Of a stretch of 64,000 nucleotides of DNA, positions 17,545-26,520 are shown in pieces. Location: NCBI RefSeq assembly GCF_016405145.1, contig NZ_JAEKIA010000008.1, forward strand, positions 1 to 64,000, given 5' to 3'. The translations under genes were made by a program, and so were the position numbers. Numbering within the stretch: position 1 is the stretch's first letter; the number at the start of each line of letters is the position of its first letter. The stretch comes from Schaalia cardiffensis (GTDB lineage Bacteria > Actinomycetota > Actinomycetes > Actinomycetales > Actinomycetaceae). Under the pieces are notes generated by a model, which saw nothing but the letters and a program-made list of their open reading frames with translations, searched no databases and had not been told where the DNA came from.

Positions 17545-19011
17545 TCAGCCGATCAAAGCTTCGATCGGACCGAGGAGGAAGTAGACGATGAACAGGATCG
17601 ACACGAGCCACATGAGCAGGTGAACCCTCTTCGCCTCGCCCTTCGCAATGCGAATGAGCGTGTAAGTGACGAAGCCGACGCCGATGCCGACCGTGATCGA
17701 GTAGGCGAAAGGCATGAAAGCGATCGTAAGGAAGGCAGGGATCGCGATCTCAGCCTTCGACCAGTCGATGTCGGCAACCTGCATCATCATGAGGAATCCA
17801 ACGAAGACGAGGGCCGTGGATGCGGCCTCGGTCGGAACGAGAGCGACGAGGGGCGAGAGGAAAGTCGAAGCGAGGAACAGCAGACCCGTCACAACCGAGG
17901 CAAGGCCGGTGCGCGCACCTTCTCCGACGCCCGCAGACGACTCGATGTAGGAGGTGTTCGAGGAGACGCCGCCGACGCCGCCTGCGATTGCCGCAAGGGA
18001 GTCGACGAGGAGGATTTCACGCGAACGCGGCGGGTTACCGTTCTCATCGAGGAGCTTCGCCTCACCGCCGATGGCGACCATGGTGCCCATCGTGTCGAAG
18101 AAATCGGCGAGCATGAGGGAGAAGATGAGAAGAACGACAGCGACCGGGCCGAGCTTGGAGAAGGCGCCGAACATATCGACCTGGAAGAGCGAGCCGAAAC
18201 TCGGCAGGGAGACAACCGAACCGGAAAGCTCGGGGATGGTCTGACCCCAACCGGTCGGGTTCACGATCTCACCTGTTTCGTCCTTCATCGCCGAGACGTG
18301 GAAGATCGCTTGGAAGATCACCGCGAGAACGGTCGAGGACAGGAGGCCAATGAGGATGGCGCCTTTGACCTTACGGATGTAGAGAACAACCGTGAGAAGC
18401 AGGCCGAAGACGAAGACCAGGGCGGGAAGGCCGGCGAGGGAGCCGTTGATGCCGAGCTGGACGGGGGTGCCGCCGGGGCGGATGATGCCGGCGTTAATGA
18501 GGCCGACGAAGGCGATGAACAGGCCGATTCCGACGGAGATCGCAGTCTTAAGCTGACGCGGAACGGCTTTGAAAACGGCCTCACGGAAGCCGGTGAGGAC
18601 GAGAATCGTGATGAGGATGCCCTCCCACACGATGAGGCCCATGGCCTCCTGGTAGCTCAGTCCATTGCCTCCGACGAGGGTGAATGCGACGACGGCGTTG
18701 AGGCCCATTCCCGCAGCGAGCGCCAAAGGGAAGTTCGCAACAAGGCCCATGAGGATCGTGACGATGCCCGCGACAAGGGCGGTTCCCGCAGCGATGTCGG
18801 AGAAGGCGAAGCCCGCTTCAGCTGGGAGGGTCGTCGAAAGGATGATCGGGTTCACGACGAGGATGTAGGCCATCGCGAAGAAGGTGACGAAACCGCCACG
18901 GACTTCCTGGGCGATGCTCGAGCCTCGTTCAGTGATGTGGAAGAAACGGTCGATGGTCGACGAGGACGCCGTCGCAGATGGGGATGCGGCGGTCTTCTTT
19001 TGTGTGCTCAC
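17545..19011 (-). CDS. AzgA-type purine permease (NCS2 family)
   Basis: A 488-aa polytopic membrane protein with about 12-14 helices. It has the AzgA-branch signatures RGGFVTFFAMAYILVVNP near the N-terminus, AAGMGLNAVVAF, LMLADFFDTMGTMVAIGGEA and SSNTSYIESSAGVGEGARTG. Family members import guanine, hypoxanthine or adenine with protons. Substrate preference cannot be read from the sequence. The start is GTG at 19011. No purine-salvage gene is adjacent, and it ends at the shared hairpin with serC. Confidence 0.9.
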   Translation of the reverse strand: MSTQKKTAASPSATASSSTIDRFFHITERGSSIAQEVRGGFVTFFAMAYILVVNPIILSTTLPAEAGFAFSDIAAGTALVAGIVTILMGLVANFPLALAAGMGLNAVVAFTLVGGNGLSYQEAMGLIVWEGILITILVLTGFREAVFKAVPRQLKTAISVGIGLFIAFVGLINAGIIRPGGTPVQLGINGSLAGLPALVFVFGLLLTVVLYIRKVKGAILIGLLSSTVLAVIFQAIFHVSAMKDETGEIVNPTGWGQTIPELSGSVVSLPSFGSLFQVDMFGAFSKLGPVAVVLLIFSLMLADFFDTMGTMVAIGGEAKLLDENGNPPRSREILLVDSLAAIAGGVGGVSSNTSYIESSAGVGEGARTGLASVVTGLLFLASTFLSPLVALVPTEAASTALVFVGFLMMMQVADIDWSKAEIAIPAFLTIAFMPFAYSITVGIGVGFVTYTLIRIAKGEAKRVHLLMWLVSILFIVYFLLGPIEALIG

Positions 19012-19194
19012 GCGCTAATCGTGCCTTTTCGAGCCGAATCCGCGCAAAATTCGTGCGCCGCGACACACTTCACAGTGTAGGACCGTCTTCAGTTCGCCCC
19101 TGTTCGCTGAGAGGAGTGAGCTTCATTCGTCTCTCCGCCACTCGTACCCCCTCTCTATCCGATCTCCACGAAAGGGCTACGGAGCTTCGGAGCT

Positions 19195-19998
19195 TTACTC
19201 CTGTGGTGCTGGCCCCGCTTTGGGCATCGGTTCGCTCACGACAGCGGAATCGTCGACACGTGAGGGGCGCACAGTCCACACGCTTGCCTGCTTGGGCACA
19301 TCCGTTTCCGAATGCGCGCCGCAGGTGTGGTCGAGGCTGACGACTCGCCCGTCGTCGGGTGCCCACTCGTTCGCACACACGCCGAACATCGTGCGCATCG
19401 AACCCGACATTTTCACGAGGAAACCGCAGGTTGAGCACGTGTTCTTCGGGGGGCGCCCCGGTTTGGGCCCCTGGTCGGACTTGTACCAGCGTGTCACAGC
19501 CGCTTGACGTCCCTCGTCAGAGAGGACGCGTTTACGTCCCAAACCAATTTCAGCGAACTGCGCAATATCTGGATCGTCGCCAACGGCCTCGAAGCTCTGC
19601 TCAAGGCGGGCGTCTTCCGCCTGGTAGGGCAAGGCGTCCTCGCGTGAGAGATCACCGGGGCGAAGCCGCTCCTCCCAGGGGACCCATTCGGGAGCGAGAA
19701 GCGCACCCTCGCAGGGGATCATATCGACTTCACACACGGTCGCCGTCCGCGAGCGCGCAACCCTGGCGAGGGTCACAGCCCACGCCCAGCCAACATAGCC
19801 CGGGTCACTCGAAGCGAACCAGTGGGTGCCGAGGCGCTCAGCATCCATTGTGAAGCCCAAGTGTTCACCAATAGGGCGCGGGTATGCGAGGGCTTCGGCG
19901 GATTGTCTCGCCACGTCAACAGCCTTGGCGAGAACCTGATCGATCTTCGGGGCTCGTGTCCGCACGGCCCGGGTGGCTTCCTTAGGCATCGAAATCAT
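19195..19998 (-). CDS. DUF3027 family protein
   Basis: A 267-aa actinobacterial DUF3027 protein of unknown function. It shows the family features YVGWAWAVTLARVARSRTAT, EGALLAPEWVPWEERLRPGD and a C-terminal Cys cluster (CSTCGF, FGVCAN) that could bind a metal. Its start (ATG 19998, or 19989) lies inside the last codons of the upstream cold-shock gene, so the two are translated together. This pairing recurs in actinobacteria, but the functional link is not known. Confidence 0.85.
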   Translation of the reverse strand: MISMPKEATRAVRTRAPKIDQVLAKAVDVARQSAEALAYPRPIGEHLGFTMDAERLGTHWFASSDPGYVGWAWAVTLARVARSRTATVCEVDMIPCEGALLAPEWVPWEERLRPGDLSREDALPYQAEDARLEQSFEAVGDDPDIAQFAEIGLGRKRVLSDEGRQAAVTRWYKSDQGPKPGRPPKNTCSTCGFLVKMSGSMRTMFGVCANEWAPDDGRVVSLDHTCGAHSETDVPKQASVWTVRPSRVDDSAVVSEPMPKAGPAPQE

Positions 19999-20359
19999 CC
20001 GCCACTGCGCGAAGAACCTTCGCGATGGCCCGTGAGTTCTCGGGGTACTTTCCGTTGCGCAAGGCGGTGGAGGAAGCGTCGAGGAGTTTAATGAGGTCCT
20101 CGACGACGGGGACCATCGCTTGGGGCTTGCGCCTGCGGGCCGCTGAAACAGAACGAGTCGGCGACAAGATTTTCACGGTCAGGGCCTGCGGGCCCTTGCG
20201 CCCATCGGCGACCCCGTATTCGACTCGAGTCCCCGGTTTGGGCGCCGCAGCCCCCTCGGGCAGCGCCGAGGCGTGGAGGAACACCTCGACGCCGTCATCG
20301 CCTCCGATGAAGCCAAAACCGCGCTCGGCATCGAAGAACTTCACCTTTCCAGTGGGCAC
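19982..20359 (-). CDS. Cold-shock domain protein with C-terminal extension
   Basis: A 125-aa nucleic-acid-binding protein. Residues 1-65 are a cold-shock domain with RNP1-like GFGFIGGDDG and RNP2-like VFLHASAL. Residues 66-125 form an extra basic linker and helical tail absent from ordinary 67-aa CspA. It starts at GTG 20359 with GAGGAG about five bases upstream, and a TAGTCT box lies further back. It overlaps the DUF3027 gene by 17 bases. Confidence 0.9.
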   Translation of the reverse strand: MPTGKVKFFDAERGFGFIGGDDGVEVFLHASALPEGAAAPKPGTRVEYGVADGRKGPQALTVKILSPTRSVSAARRRKPQAMVPVVEDLIKLLDASSTALRNGKYPENSRAIAKVLRAVADDFDA

Positions 20360-20456
20360 TGCAACTCCTCAAGAAGACTATGGGGTCATGTTCAGACCTC
20401 CGCCCATTCTAGTGGGCGAGGCCGGGCTGTGCTTCTCGGCGGATACTCCTTCAGCC

Positions 20457-20570
20457 TGTCACTGAACTCTCGGCTCGCATGGTCGCAGGTCGGCTGGGGA
20501 GGGAAGGCTTTGGGATCCAGCTCCCTGTCACTGGAGTCTCGGCACGCATACTCGCAGGCGGGAGAGTAAA
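20457..20570. repeat. Two imperfect repeats, 69-bp step
   Basis: TGTCACTGAACTCTCGGCTC at 20457 and TGTCACTGGAGTCTCGGCAC at 20526 continue as imperfect copies (CGCAT..TCGCAGG) for about 38 bases. They lie in the 343-bp gap upstream of csp and downstream of the NYN gene. No gene is visible in the gap. Confidence 0.65.
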
Positions 20571-20702
20571 CGAAGGGGCGAACCAAGGCCGATTGATCCG
20601 AACCCTCCCCTGTGGCGACTGCCGCACGAACACAGCATGCAGCACGGGCGCCGCAACAACACTGACACGAAGAGCTCCAGCTTGAGCGACGCCCGGCGAG
20701 GA

Positions 20703-21278
20703 TCACAAAAAGTCGAAGGGGTTGAAGTCGTCGACATCAATGATGCGCAGCCTCGGCAAGGTCACTTGGAAGGCGTGTACGTCGTACTCGAGGTCAATGA
20801 CCTTGAGGCCCTTTTCCTCCAGCTCATGCAAACCCGAGGCGAGGAACTCGCGGAAGCACATGACCGCGACATTGCGTCCCAGGTCGAGAAGATGCTCAAC
20901 CTGGGGAACGAAGTCGGCATCATGGCTGGCCAAGATGACATCACCGGATTCAAGTTCCCCGATCGCCTCCATCGTGCGTTGGAGGCCGACGTCCACGACC
21001 TTCACATCCTCCGGTCCAGACAGGGGGATCACCGTGTAGTCCATTGCGGTCAGTGCCTGAACGAATCCCATTGGGAGGGCGCCGGAAGAACCATTGAGGA
21101 AGAACAGTCCTTTAGCTTCCTCGTCGAAAGCACGACGCGCGCCTTCGAGGACACGATCCCATCGGGGGCGCTCTTCAGGGCTGGGCCGACGCTCGAGCAC
21201 CGACAGACCGAGGGTCGCATCGATGTTCTCACCATCAACGATCAAATAGGTTTTGCCATTAGATGAATACATTCCCAT
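20703..21278 (-). CDS. NYN/PIN-like domain protein
   Basis: A 191-aa NYN (LabA/DUF88-type) protein with the PIN-fold nuclease core. The first acidic strand is TYLIVDGENID (residues 10-20), the middle one has EDVKVVDVGL and the third GDVILASHDADFVPQVE. These Asp residues would coordinate metal for RNA cleavage, though some family members are non-catalytic. The ATG at 21278 has TAGTGT six bases upstream and no clear Shine-Dalgarno, suggesting leaderless expression. Its target is unknown. Confidence 0.82.
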   Translation of the reverse strand: MGMYSSNGKTYLIVDGENIDATLGLSVLERRPSPEERPRWDRVLEGARRAFDEEAKGLFFLNGSSGALPMGFVQALTAMDYTVIPLSGPEDVKVVDVGLQRTMEAIGELESGDVILASHDADFVPQVEHLLDLGRNVAVMCFREFLASGLHELEEKGLKVIDLEYDVHAFQVTLPRLRIIDVDDFNPFDFL

Positions 21279-21290
21279 ACCTCAACACTA
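21279..21290 (-). promoter_or_regulatory. -10 box for leaderless NYN gene transcript
   Basis: On the minus strand TAGTGT (21285-21290), TGAGGT, then ATG at 21278. The six-base spacing matches the other boxes in the window. Confidence 0.5.
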
Positions 21291-21303
21291 CGGCCCGAGC
21301 GCG

Positions 21304-21343
21304 AAAAAGGGGCACTCCCTGAACAAAAGTCAGAGAGTGCCCC
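21304..21343 (-). terminator. Intrinsic terminator of glpK
   Basis: On the minus strand GGGGCACTC pairs with GAGTGCCCC and is followed by TTTTT. It lies 20 bases after the glpK stop and is the best canonical terminator in the window. Confidence 0.9.
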
Positions 21344-21363
21344 GTGTGAGCGGACTCAGACGC

Positions 21364-22890
21364 TCACTTCACGTCCTCGTCAACCCAGTCGAAAGTACGG
21401 GTGACGGCCTTCTTCCAGAGGCGGTAGGTGCGGTCGCGCTCAGCCTTGTCCATGGACGGGCTCCAGCGCTTGCCTTCCTGCCAGTTCGCAACGACATCCT
21501 CGGTGCTGCTCCAGAATCCGACGGCAATGCCGGCCGCGTAGGCGACGCCGAGGGCGGTGGTCTCGGCAACAACGGGGCGGACCACGTCGCAGCCGGAGAG
21601 GTCGGCCTGGAACTGCATGAGCAGCTCGTCGTGCGTCATGCCGCCGTCGACCTTGAGCTCCTTGAGGGGCACTCCCGCATCGGCGTTCATCGCCTCGATG
21701 AGTTCAGCGGACTGGAATGCCGTTGACTCTTCGACCGCGCGCGCGATGTGGCCCTTGTTCACGTAGCGTGTGAGGCCCACGATCGCGCCGCGGGCATCAT
21801 CGCGCCAGTAGGGTGCGAAGAGGCCGGAGAAAGCGGGGACGAAGTAGACGCCGCCATTGTCTTTGACCGACTCGGCGAGGGCGCCAATGTCCGAGGACTT
21901 GACGATCATGCCGAGGTTGTCGCGTAGCCACTGGACCAGGGAGCCTGCGACGGCGACAGAGCCTTCGAGGGCGTAGACCGGAGCCTCATCGCCGAGCTGG
22001 TAGAGGACGGTGGTGAGCAGGCCGTTCTTGGAGAAGACGGGCTCGGTGCCGGTGTTCATGAGGGTGAAGCAGCCGGTGCCGTAGGTGTTCTTCGTCGCAC
22101 CCGGTTCGAAGCAGGCCTGGCCGAAGGTCGCGGCCTGCTGGTCGCCGAGGATGCCCGAGATCGGGACGCCTGCGAGGAGACCGTTCGAGCGGCCTTTACC
22201 GTAGATCGCGGCGGAGGGCTTGATCTCCGGGAGCATCGACATCGGGATGCCGAAGTCCTTGCAGATGTCCTCGCGCCACTTGAGCTCGCGAACGTCCATG
22301 AGGAGCGTACGAGAGGCGTTGGTGACGTCGGTGGCATGGACGCCGCCGTTCACGCCACCGGTGAGGTTCCACAGGACCCAGGTGTCCGGGGTACCGAAGA
22401 GGAGGTCTCCGGCCTCGGCGCGCTCGCGGGCGCCCTCGACATTGTCGAGGATCCACTTGACCTTCGTGGCCGAGGGGTAGGTCGAGATGTTCTCGCCGGT
22501 GATCTGACGGTAGCGCTCGGTGCCGAGCGGGTCGCCGGCAGCGATTTCGCGGGCGATGTCGCCGGTGCGCACATCCTGCCAGACGAGGGCGTTGTAGACG
22601 GGTTCGCCGGTGTTCTTGTCCCAGACGATGGTGGTTTCGCGCTGGTTGGTGATGCCGACTGCCACGAGATGCGAGGCGTTGATCTCAGCCTTTTGGAGGG
22701 CGGAGGCGACGACGGAGCGGACCGACTCCCAGATCTCAACCGGGTTATGCTCGACCCAACCCGGGTTCGGGAAGATCTGAGTGAATTCCTTCTGGCCGAC
22801 GGCGACAATCTCGCCGGAGTGGTTGAAGATGATCGCACGGCTTGAGGTCGTGCCCTGGTCGATCGCGAGAACGAATTTCTCTTCAGACAT
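21364..22890 (-). CDS. glpK: Glycerol kinase
   Basis: A 508-aa FGGY-family kinase phosphorylating glycerol to sn-glycerol-3-phosphate. It contains [14 protein letters not shown] at the N-terminus, [23 protein letters not shown] and the [18 protein letters not shown] signature near residue 400. Length is standard. The ATG at 22890 is preferred over one seven codons upstream because GAAGGGA precedes it at a workable distance. It is the second gene of a glpF-glpK unit whose divergent neighbour is a SorC-type regulator. Confidence 0.95.
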   Translation of the reverse strand: MSEEKFVLAIDQGTTSSRAIIFNHSGEIVAVGQKEFTQIFPNPGWVEHNPVEIWESVRSVVASALQKAEINASHLVAVGITNQRETTIVWDKNTGEPVYNALVWQDVRTGDIAREIAAGDPLGTERYRQITGENISTYPSATKVKWILDNVEGARERAEAGDLLFGTPDTWVLWNLTGGVNGGVHATDVTNASRTLLMDVRELKWREDICKDFGIPMSMLPEIKPSAAIYGKGRSNGLLAGVPISGILGDQQAATFGQACFEPGATKNTYGTGCFTLMNTGTEPVFSKNGLLTTVLYQLGDEAPVYALEGSVAVAGSLVQWLRDNLGMIVKSSDIGALAESVKDNGGVYFVPAFSGLFAPYWRDDARGAIVGLTRYVNKGHIARAVEESTAFQSAELIEAMNADAGVPLKELKVDGGMTHDELLMQFQADLSGCDVVRPVVAETTALGVAYAAGIAVGFWSSTEDVVANWQEGKRWSPSMDKAERDRTYRLWKKAVTRTFDWVDEDVK

Positions 22891-23035
22891 GGACGAATTC
22901 CCTTCTGTCACTTCTTTGTGGTGAAGACGATTCCTAGTGGAATACGGGGCACGAAGGCCCCTGCTCCTCGTGTGTGTTATACGGAGCTGAAGATGGAGCT
23001 CGACGGCAAGCTCTTATAAGGATGGAGATGGAGGT

Positions 23036-23064
23036 GGGGTCCCGGAGGCGTCCGCCCGGGACCC
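23036..23064 (-). terminator. Hairpin between glpF and glpK
   Basis: GGGGTCCCGG (23036-23045) pairs perfectly with CCGGGACCCC (23055-23064). It may attenuate read-through from glpF into glpK rather than stop it, since glpK has no obvious strong promoter. Confidence 0.65.
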
Positions 23065-23085
23065 CACCATCTCTGGATGCTCGGA

Positions 23086-23847
23086 TCAGGCCAGGCCGGT
23101 AACGAAGGCGATGACGGTACCGACGATCGCGCCGATGGTCGGGCCGACAACGGGAACCCAGGAGTAGCCCCAGTCGGAGCCGCCCTTGCCCTTGATCGGG
23201 AGAATGGCGTGCGCGACACGCGGGCCGAGGTCACGAGCCGGGTTGATGGCGTATCCGGTCGGGCCGCCGAGGGAGTTACCGATCACGACGATGATGAGCG
23301 CGACACCGAGCGGGCCGATCGGCGCATGTTCGGCGGTGTAACCCGAAACCCAGATCCACAGGATGAGGACGGCGGTGCCGATGGCCTCCGTGAGGGTGTT
23401 CCAACCGTAGGAGCGGATCTCCGGGGCGGTCGAGAAGACGCCGAGCTTGAGGGCCGGGTCGAGGTCCTCATCGAAGTGCTGCTTGAAGGTCAACCAGCAC
23501 AGGATCGCGCCAACGAAGGCTCCGAGGAACTGGGCGACGATGTAGACGACGACATTGGCGACGGTGACGGGGATACCGCCTTTGGAAACGAAGTCATTGA
23601 GCCCAACATCAGGGTTGAACATGTGGCCGACGACCTTCGCGATCGTCACGGCCGGGTTCAGGTGGCCGCCCGTGCCGTAAGCGACGTACACACCGGCGAG
23701 AACAGCGAGACCCCACCCCCAGTTGATGAGGAGCCAGCCTCCGTTACGCCCCTTCGACTTTGGAAGGAGGTTGGTGGCGACGACGCCACCACCGAGGAGG
23801 AGGAGGACTGCGGTCCCCATGAACTCCGACATGAAGATCTGAGGCAT
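23086..23847 (-). CDS. glpF: Glycerol uptake facilitator (aquaglyceroporin)
   Basis: A 253-aa MIP-family channel with six helices and two NPA half-helices, GGHLNPAVT and YAINPARDLGPR. The Asp after the second NPA marks glycerol facilitators as opposed to water channels. It passes glycerol for trapping by GlpK. An open frame extends 44 codons upstream, but the ATG at 23847 is preceded by AAGAGGTG and leads straight into TM1. It is the first gene of the leftward glycerol unit, opposite a SorC-type regulator. Confidence 0.92.
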   Translation of the reverse strand: MPQIFMSEFMGTAVLLLLGGGVVATNLLPKSKGRNGGWLLINWGWGLAVLAGVYVAYGTGGHLNPAVTIAKVVGHMFNPDVGLNDFVSKGGIPVTVANVVVYIVAQFLGAFVGAILCWLTFKQHFDEDLDPALKLGVFSTAPEIRSYGWNTLTEAIGTAVLILWIWVSGYTAEHAPIGPLGVALIIVVIGNSLGGPTGYAINPARDLGPRVAHAILPIKGKGGSDWGYSWVPVVGPTIGAIVGTVIAFVTGLA

Positions 23848-24130
23848 CGTCACCTCTTGCGGCGCCATGGGAAGAAGTGTTGCGAGCATTTTCCCTATCT
23901 TTCTCCAACGCTTCATCGCATTGGATCTTCGAACGGTGAGCCGTTCGACTATTCCGAGAGTGAGAGCGTTGAGCTTCACCTTCGCAGCTTTCGGCTCACC
24001 CGGATCCGGGAATTTCCTTTGAACCTTTGGGATTCATTGTGGAAAAACCGCTCTTTTTCCAAGCGGCACCTTCAGCCTGCGATCTCGATGAACGACAACG
24101 TTCTCACAAGGACGACAATAAGTATGACAG

Positions 24131-24275
24131 GCGATGCACATCGATTCGGACCATATGGCCAATTGTGCACACGATTTATCAATCTTTCGGTCATACGTGT
24201 CCGCTCCCAGCTCTACATATCCACGCCCTGCACATGCAGAGCCTGGCCATTGCACGCCTGTGCATGGCACACTAG
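24131..24275. promoter_or_regulatory. Cluster of TGCACA half-sites between glpF and its regulator
   Basis: The divergent region carries GATGCACATC, ATTGTGCACACG, CTGCACATGCAG and TTGCACGCCTGTGCATGG. All contain TGCACA/TGTGCA arms, some forming inverted repeats. They are candidate operators for the adjacent SorC-family protein, controlling glpFK and itself. Confidence 0.45.
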
Positions 24276-24280
24276 GGCAC

Positions 24281-25264
24281 GTGACGATTCGTGACGAGCA
24301 AGCCCATGAAGCCGCTTCCATGTACTACCTCCAAGGGCAAACCATGGAAACGATCGCCCGACACCTCGGAGTCTCCCGCTCCTCAGTCTCCCGTCTCCTG
24401 TCCTACGCGCGCGAGACCGGCCTCGTTCGTATTTCCGTCAGCGCGGCTCCCGGAAACAAGGGCACACTTTCAGGGCAGATCTCCGAGATTTTCGGCGTAC
24501 AGACCTCCGTTGTCCCGGTTCATGACGTCCACACCGAAGTCAACCGCCTCCACAATGTTTCTCTTGTCGCCGCCGAACGCCTCATCGATATGCTCAAGCC
24601 GGGCGTCACCCTTGGCATCGCCTGGGGCAATACGACCTCAGAAATCACCCGTTGCATGCCTCGAGTGAATTTCCCCGGCTCCACTGTCGTCCAACTCAAT
24701 GGAGCAGCCACCGCCACCGAATCAGGCATGCCCTACGCTGACGCGATCATTTCCCGCGCTGCTCGCGCAATCGGCGGGCGCATGGTCCACTTCCCCGTTC
24801 CCACCTTCTTCGACTACGCGGAAACGAAAGACGCCCTTTGGCGCGAGCGCTCCGTCCAGGCAGTCCTGAAAACCATTGAGGACTGCGATATCGCCCTCTT
24901 CGGTATCGGCTCCCTTTCCGCACGCCTCCCCTCGCATGTCTACTCAGGAGGATTCCTCGACACCGAAGAACTCGCCGCCGCCCAGCGCGACGGAGTCGTC
25001 GGCGATGTGTGCACCGTCCTGCTGCGCGAGGACGGCTCGACCGATATGGCATTGAACTCGCGCGCGTCTGGCCCCACCCCCGAGACCCTTCGCCGAATTC
25101 CCCGCCGCCTTTGCGTTGTTGCCGGCGCCTCGAAAGCCCTTCCCCTCCTAGGGGCTCTGCGAGCAAAAGTCATCACCGACCTCGTCCTCGATGATGGCGC
25201 CGCGCGCGAACTTCTCGAACTCGTCCGTTCTTGTGCAGTACAAGCGAAAGGCACCGGAAGGTGA
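24281..25264 (+). CDS. SorC/DeoR-type sugar-responsive regulator, probable glycerol regulator
   Basis: This 327-aa protein has an N-terminal helix-turn-helix (about 10-55, ETIARHLGVSRSSVSRLLSYARETG) and a large SorC sugar-binding domain (about 60-320) with TLGIAWGNTT and LFGIGSLSA loops. Family members bind phosphorylated sugars or polyols. Its divergence from glpF suggests it senses glycerol-3-phosphate or a related compound. The GTG at 24281 is chosen because the helix-turn-helix begins just after it; upstream codons are non-conserved. The stop overlaps the argA start (GTGA). Confidence 0.82.
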   Translation: MTIRDEQAHEAASMYYLQGQTMETIARHLGVSRSSVSRLLSYARETGLVRISVSAAPGNKGTLSGQISEIFGVQTSVVPVHDVHTEVNRLHNVSLVAAERLIDMLKPGVTLGIAWGNTTSEITRCMPRVNFPGSTVVQLNGAATATESGMPYADAIISRAARAIGGRMVHFPVPTFFDYAETKDALWRERSVQAVLKTIEDCDIALFGIGSLSARLPSHVYSGGFLDTEELAAAQRDGVVGDVCTVLLREDGSTDMALNSRASGPTPETLRRIPRRLCVVAGASKALPLLGALRAKVITDLVLDDGAARELLELVRSCAVQAKGTGR

Positions 25265-25842
25265 GCATTCGTATTCGCGACGCGCGCCCCAAAGATGCGC
25301 GCCGCATCGCCGAACTCACCACCCCCTACGCGATGCGCCGCATCCTCTTACACAAAGAACTCATCGCCTACTTCGAGGACATCCAAGAGTTCGTCGTCGC
25401 GATTGACGAGGAAACGAACGCGCTCGTTGGCTGCGGCGCTCTGCACGTCATGTGGGATGATATCGCTGAGATTCGCACCCTCGCCGTCGCCCCCGAGTTC
25501 CTTCACAAGGGGATCGGCTCGGCGATTCTTGAAAGCCTCCTCGCACGCGCGCAAAAGCTCGGACTCCAACGGGTCTTCTGCCTCACCTTCGAAGTCGACT
25601 TCTTCGCGCGCCACGGCTTCTACGAAATCTCAGGTACTCCCGTCGGCGAAGACGCTTTCCTCGAAATGCTGCGTTCACATGACGACGGAGTGAAAGAGTT
25701 CCTCGACCTCGCTTCCTACAAGCCCAATACTTTGGGCAATACCCGGATGCTCCGCGACCTCGAGCACGCCCCACTCTCAAAGGCCACGAGCGATCACGGT
25801 ATTCACAGCGTTCAGGTGCCTGCACACTCCTCGGGAGCCTGA
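25261..25842 (+). CDS. argA: Short-form N-acetylglutamate synthase (GNAT)
   Basis: A 193-aa GNAT enzyme closely resembling the mycobacterial short ArgA (Rv2747 type), which acetylates glutamate or glutamine as the first step of arginine synthesis. Matching features are VGCGALHVMWDDIAEIRTLA, the acetyl-CoA loop HKGIGSAI, RVFCLTFEVDFFARHGF and FLDLASYKPNTLGNTRML. The start is GTG at 25261 with GGAAG just upstream, overlapping the regulator's stop. The last codons (PAHSSGA) and stop look like the source of the repeats downstream. The C-terminal 20 residues are not conserved in character. Confidence 0.85.
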   Translation: MSIRIRDARPKDARRIAELTTPYAMRRILLHKELIAYFEDIQEFVVAIDEETNALVGCGALHVMWDDIAEIRTLAVAPEFLHKGIGSAILESLLARAQKLGLQRVFCLTFEVDFFARHGFYEISGTPVGEDAFLEMLRSHDDGVKEFLDLASYKPNTLGNTRMLRDLEHAPLSKATSDHGIHSVQVPAHSSGA

Positions 25843-26180
25843 GCGCTCCGCTCTCAACGAGGGCGAGGGGCCGTCGGTGGTGTACGCCCTCAGGTTCCTG
25901 AGCTCTCCCAACGCTGAACACTCCTCGGGCCCGGGGACGTTCCTTCGTCGCCCTAGTGAAGATGGACCGCGACCGGAACACTCCCCCGAGCCTCTGGACA
26001 CTCCTAACGCTCCGGCCCCGGCCCCTTACCCGATAGGCACACTCCCCGGGCCTCTAGACACTCCTCCAGGTCCTGACATCCCTTGAGCTTCTGGACATTC
26101 TTCCAGCCCCTGACATCCCTTTGGCCCTTCAGACTCCCCTCAGGCCGTTCAAGTTCCCTCAGGTCAGTGAACACTCCCCT
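25823..26180 (+). repeat. Repeats derived from the argA 3' end, 60-61 bp steps
   Basis: The final argA codons include CACTCCTCGGGAGCCTGAGC (seed at 25825). Similar units start at 25919, 25979 and 26040: CACTCCTCGGGCCCGG, CACTCCCCCGAGCCTCTGGA and CACTCCCCGGGCCTCTAGA. The last three are 60-61 bp apart with unrelated sequence between. Further CACTCC/GACTCC fragments continue to about 26180. No gene is visible before lutA. Confidence 0.7.
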
Positions 26181-26520
26181 ATTAATAGGAGTTCTTCACT
26201 CACCCGGTGCCGCCCACCAAAATCCCACCTGCCTATAGGGAGGACTTCGGGCCCACACTCAAGAGCGCCCATTGCCCGCGGCCTCGTCCTCACAAGGAAA
26301 GAAACCCGCGAGAGTCCTCTCCACCGCACACGTGAGAGCCCATTTCCCTAACTCTCTCCTCACGGATTTAGATCTTCCACTTGCTTCACAACTCCGTGGA
26401 CGTAAGTCCCAAAACCGCAAGATTCTGCGGCTCTCAGAGCTTCACAACGGTTCAGGCTTGCGGGAAACCCCCCTTTGTTACGCTCCGAATCACCAACGAG
26501 CCGCAACGACAAGGACGCCC

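Noticed and set aside
17620..19080. Open frame of 486 codons on the plus strand
   Set aside because: Antisense to the AzgA-type permease. The product is Asp/Glu/Arg-rich with no motif, the typical mirror of a GC-rich gene, while the minus strand gives a clear membrane transporter.
25823..26180. CRISPR array call for the 60-61 bp repeats after argA
   Set aside because: The period fits type I-E, but the repeat unit is recognisably the last codons and stop of argA, so local duplication explains it better.
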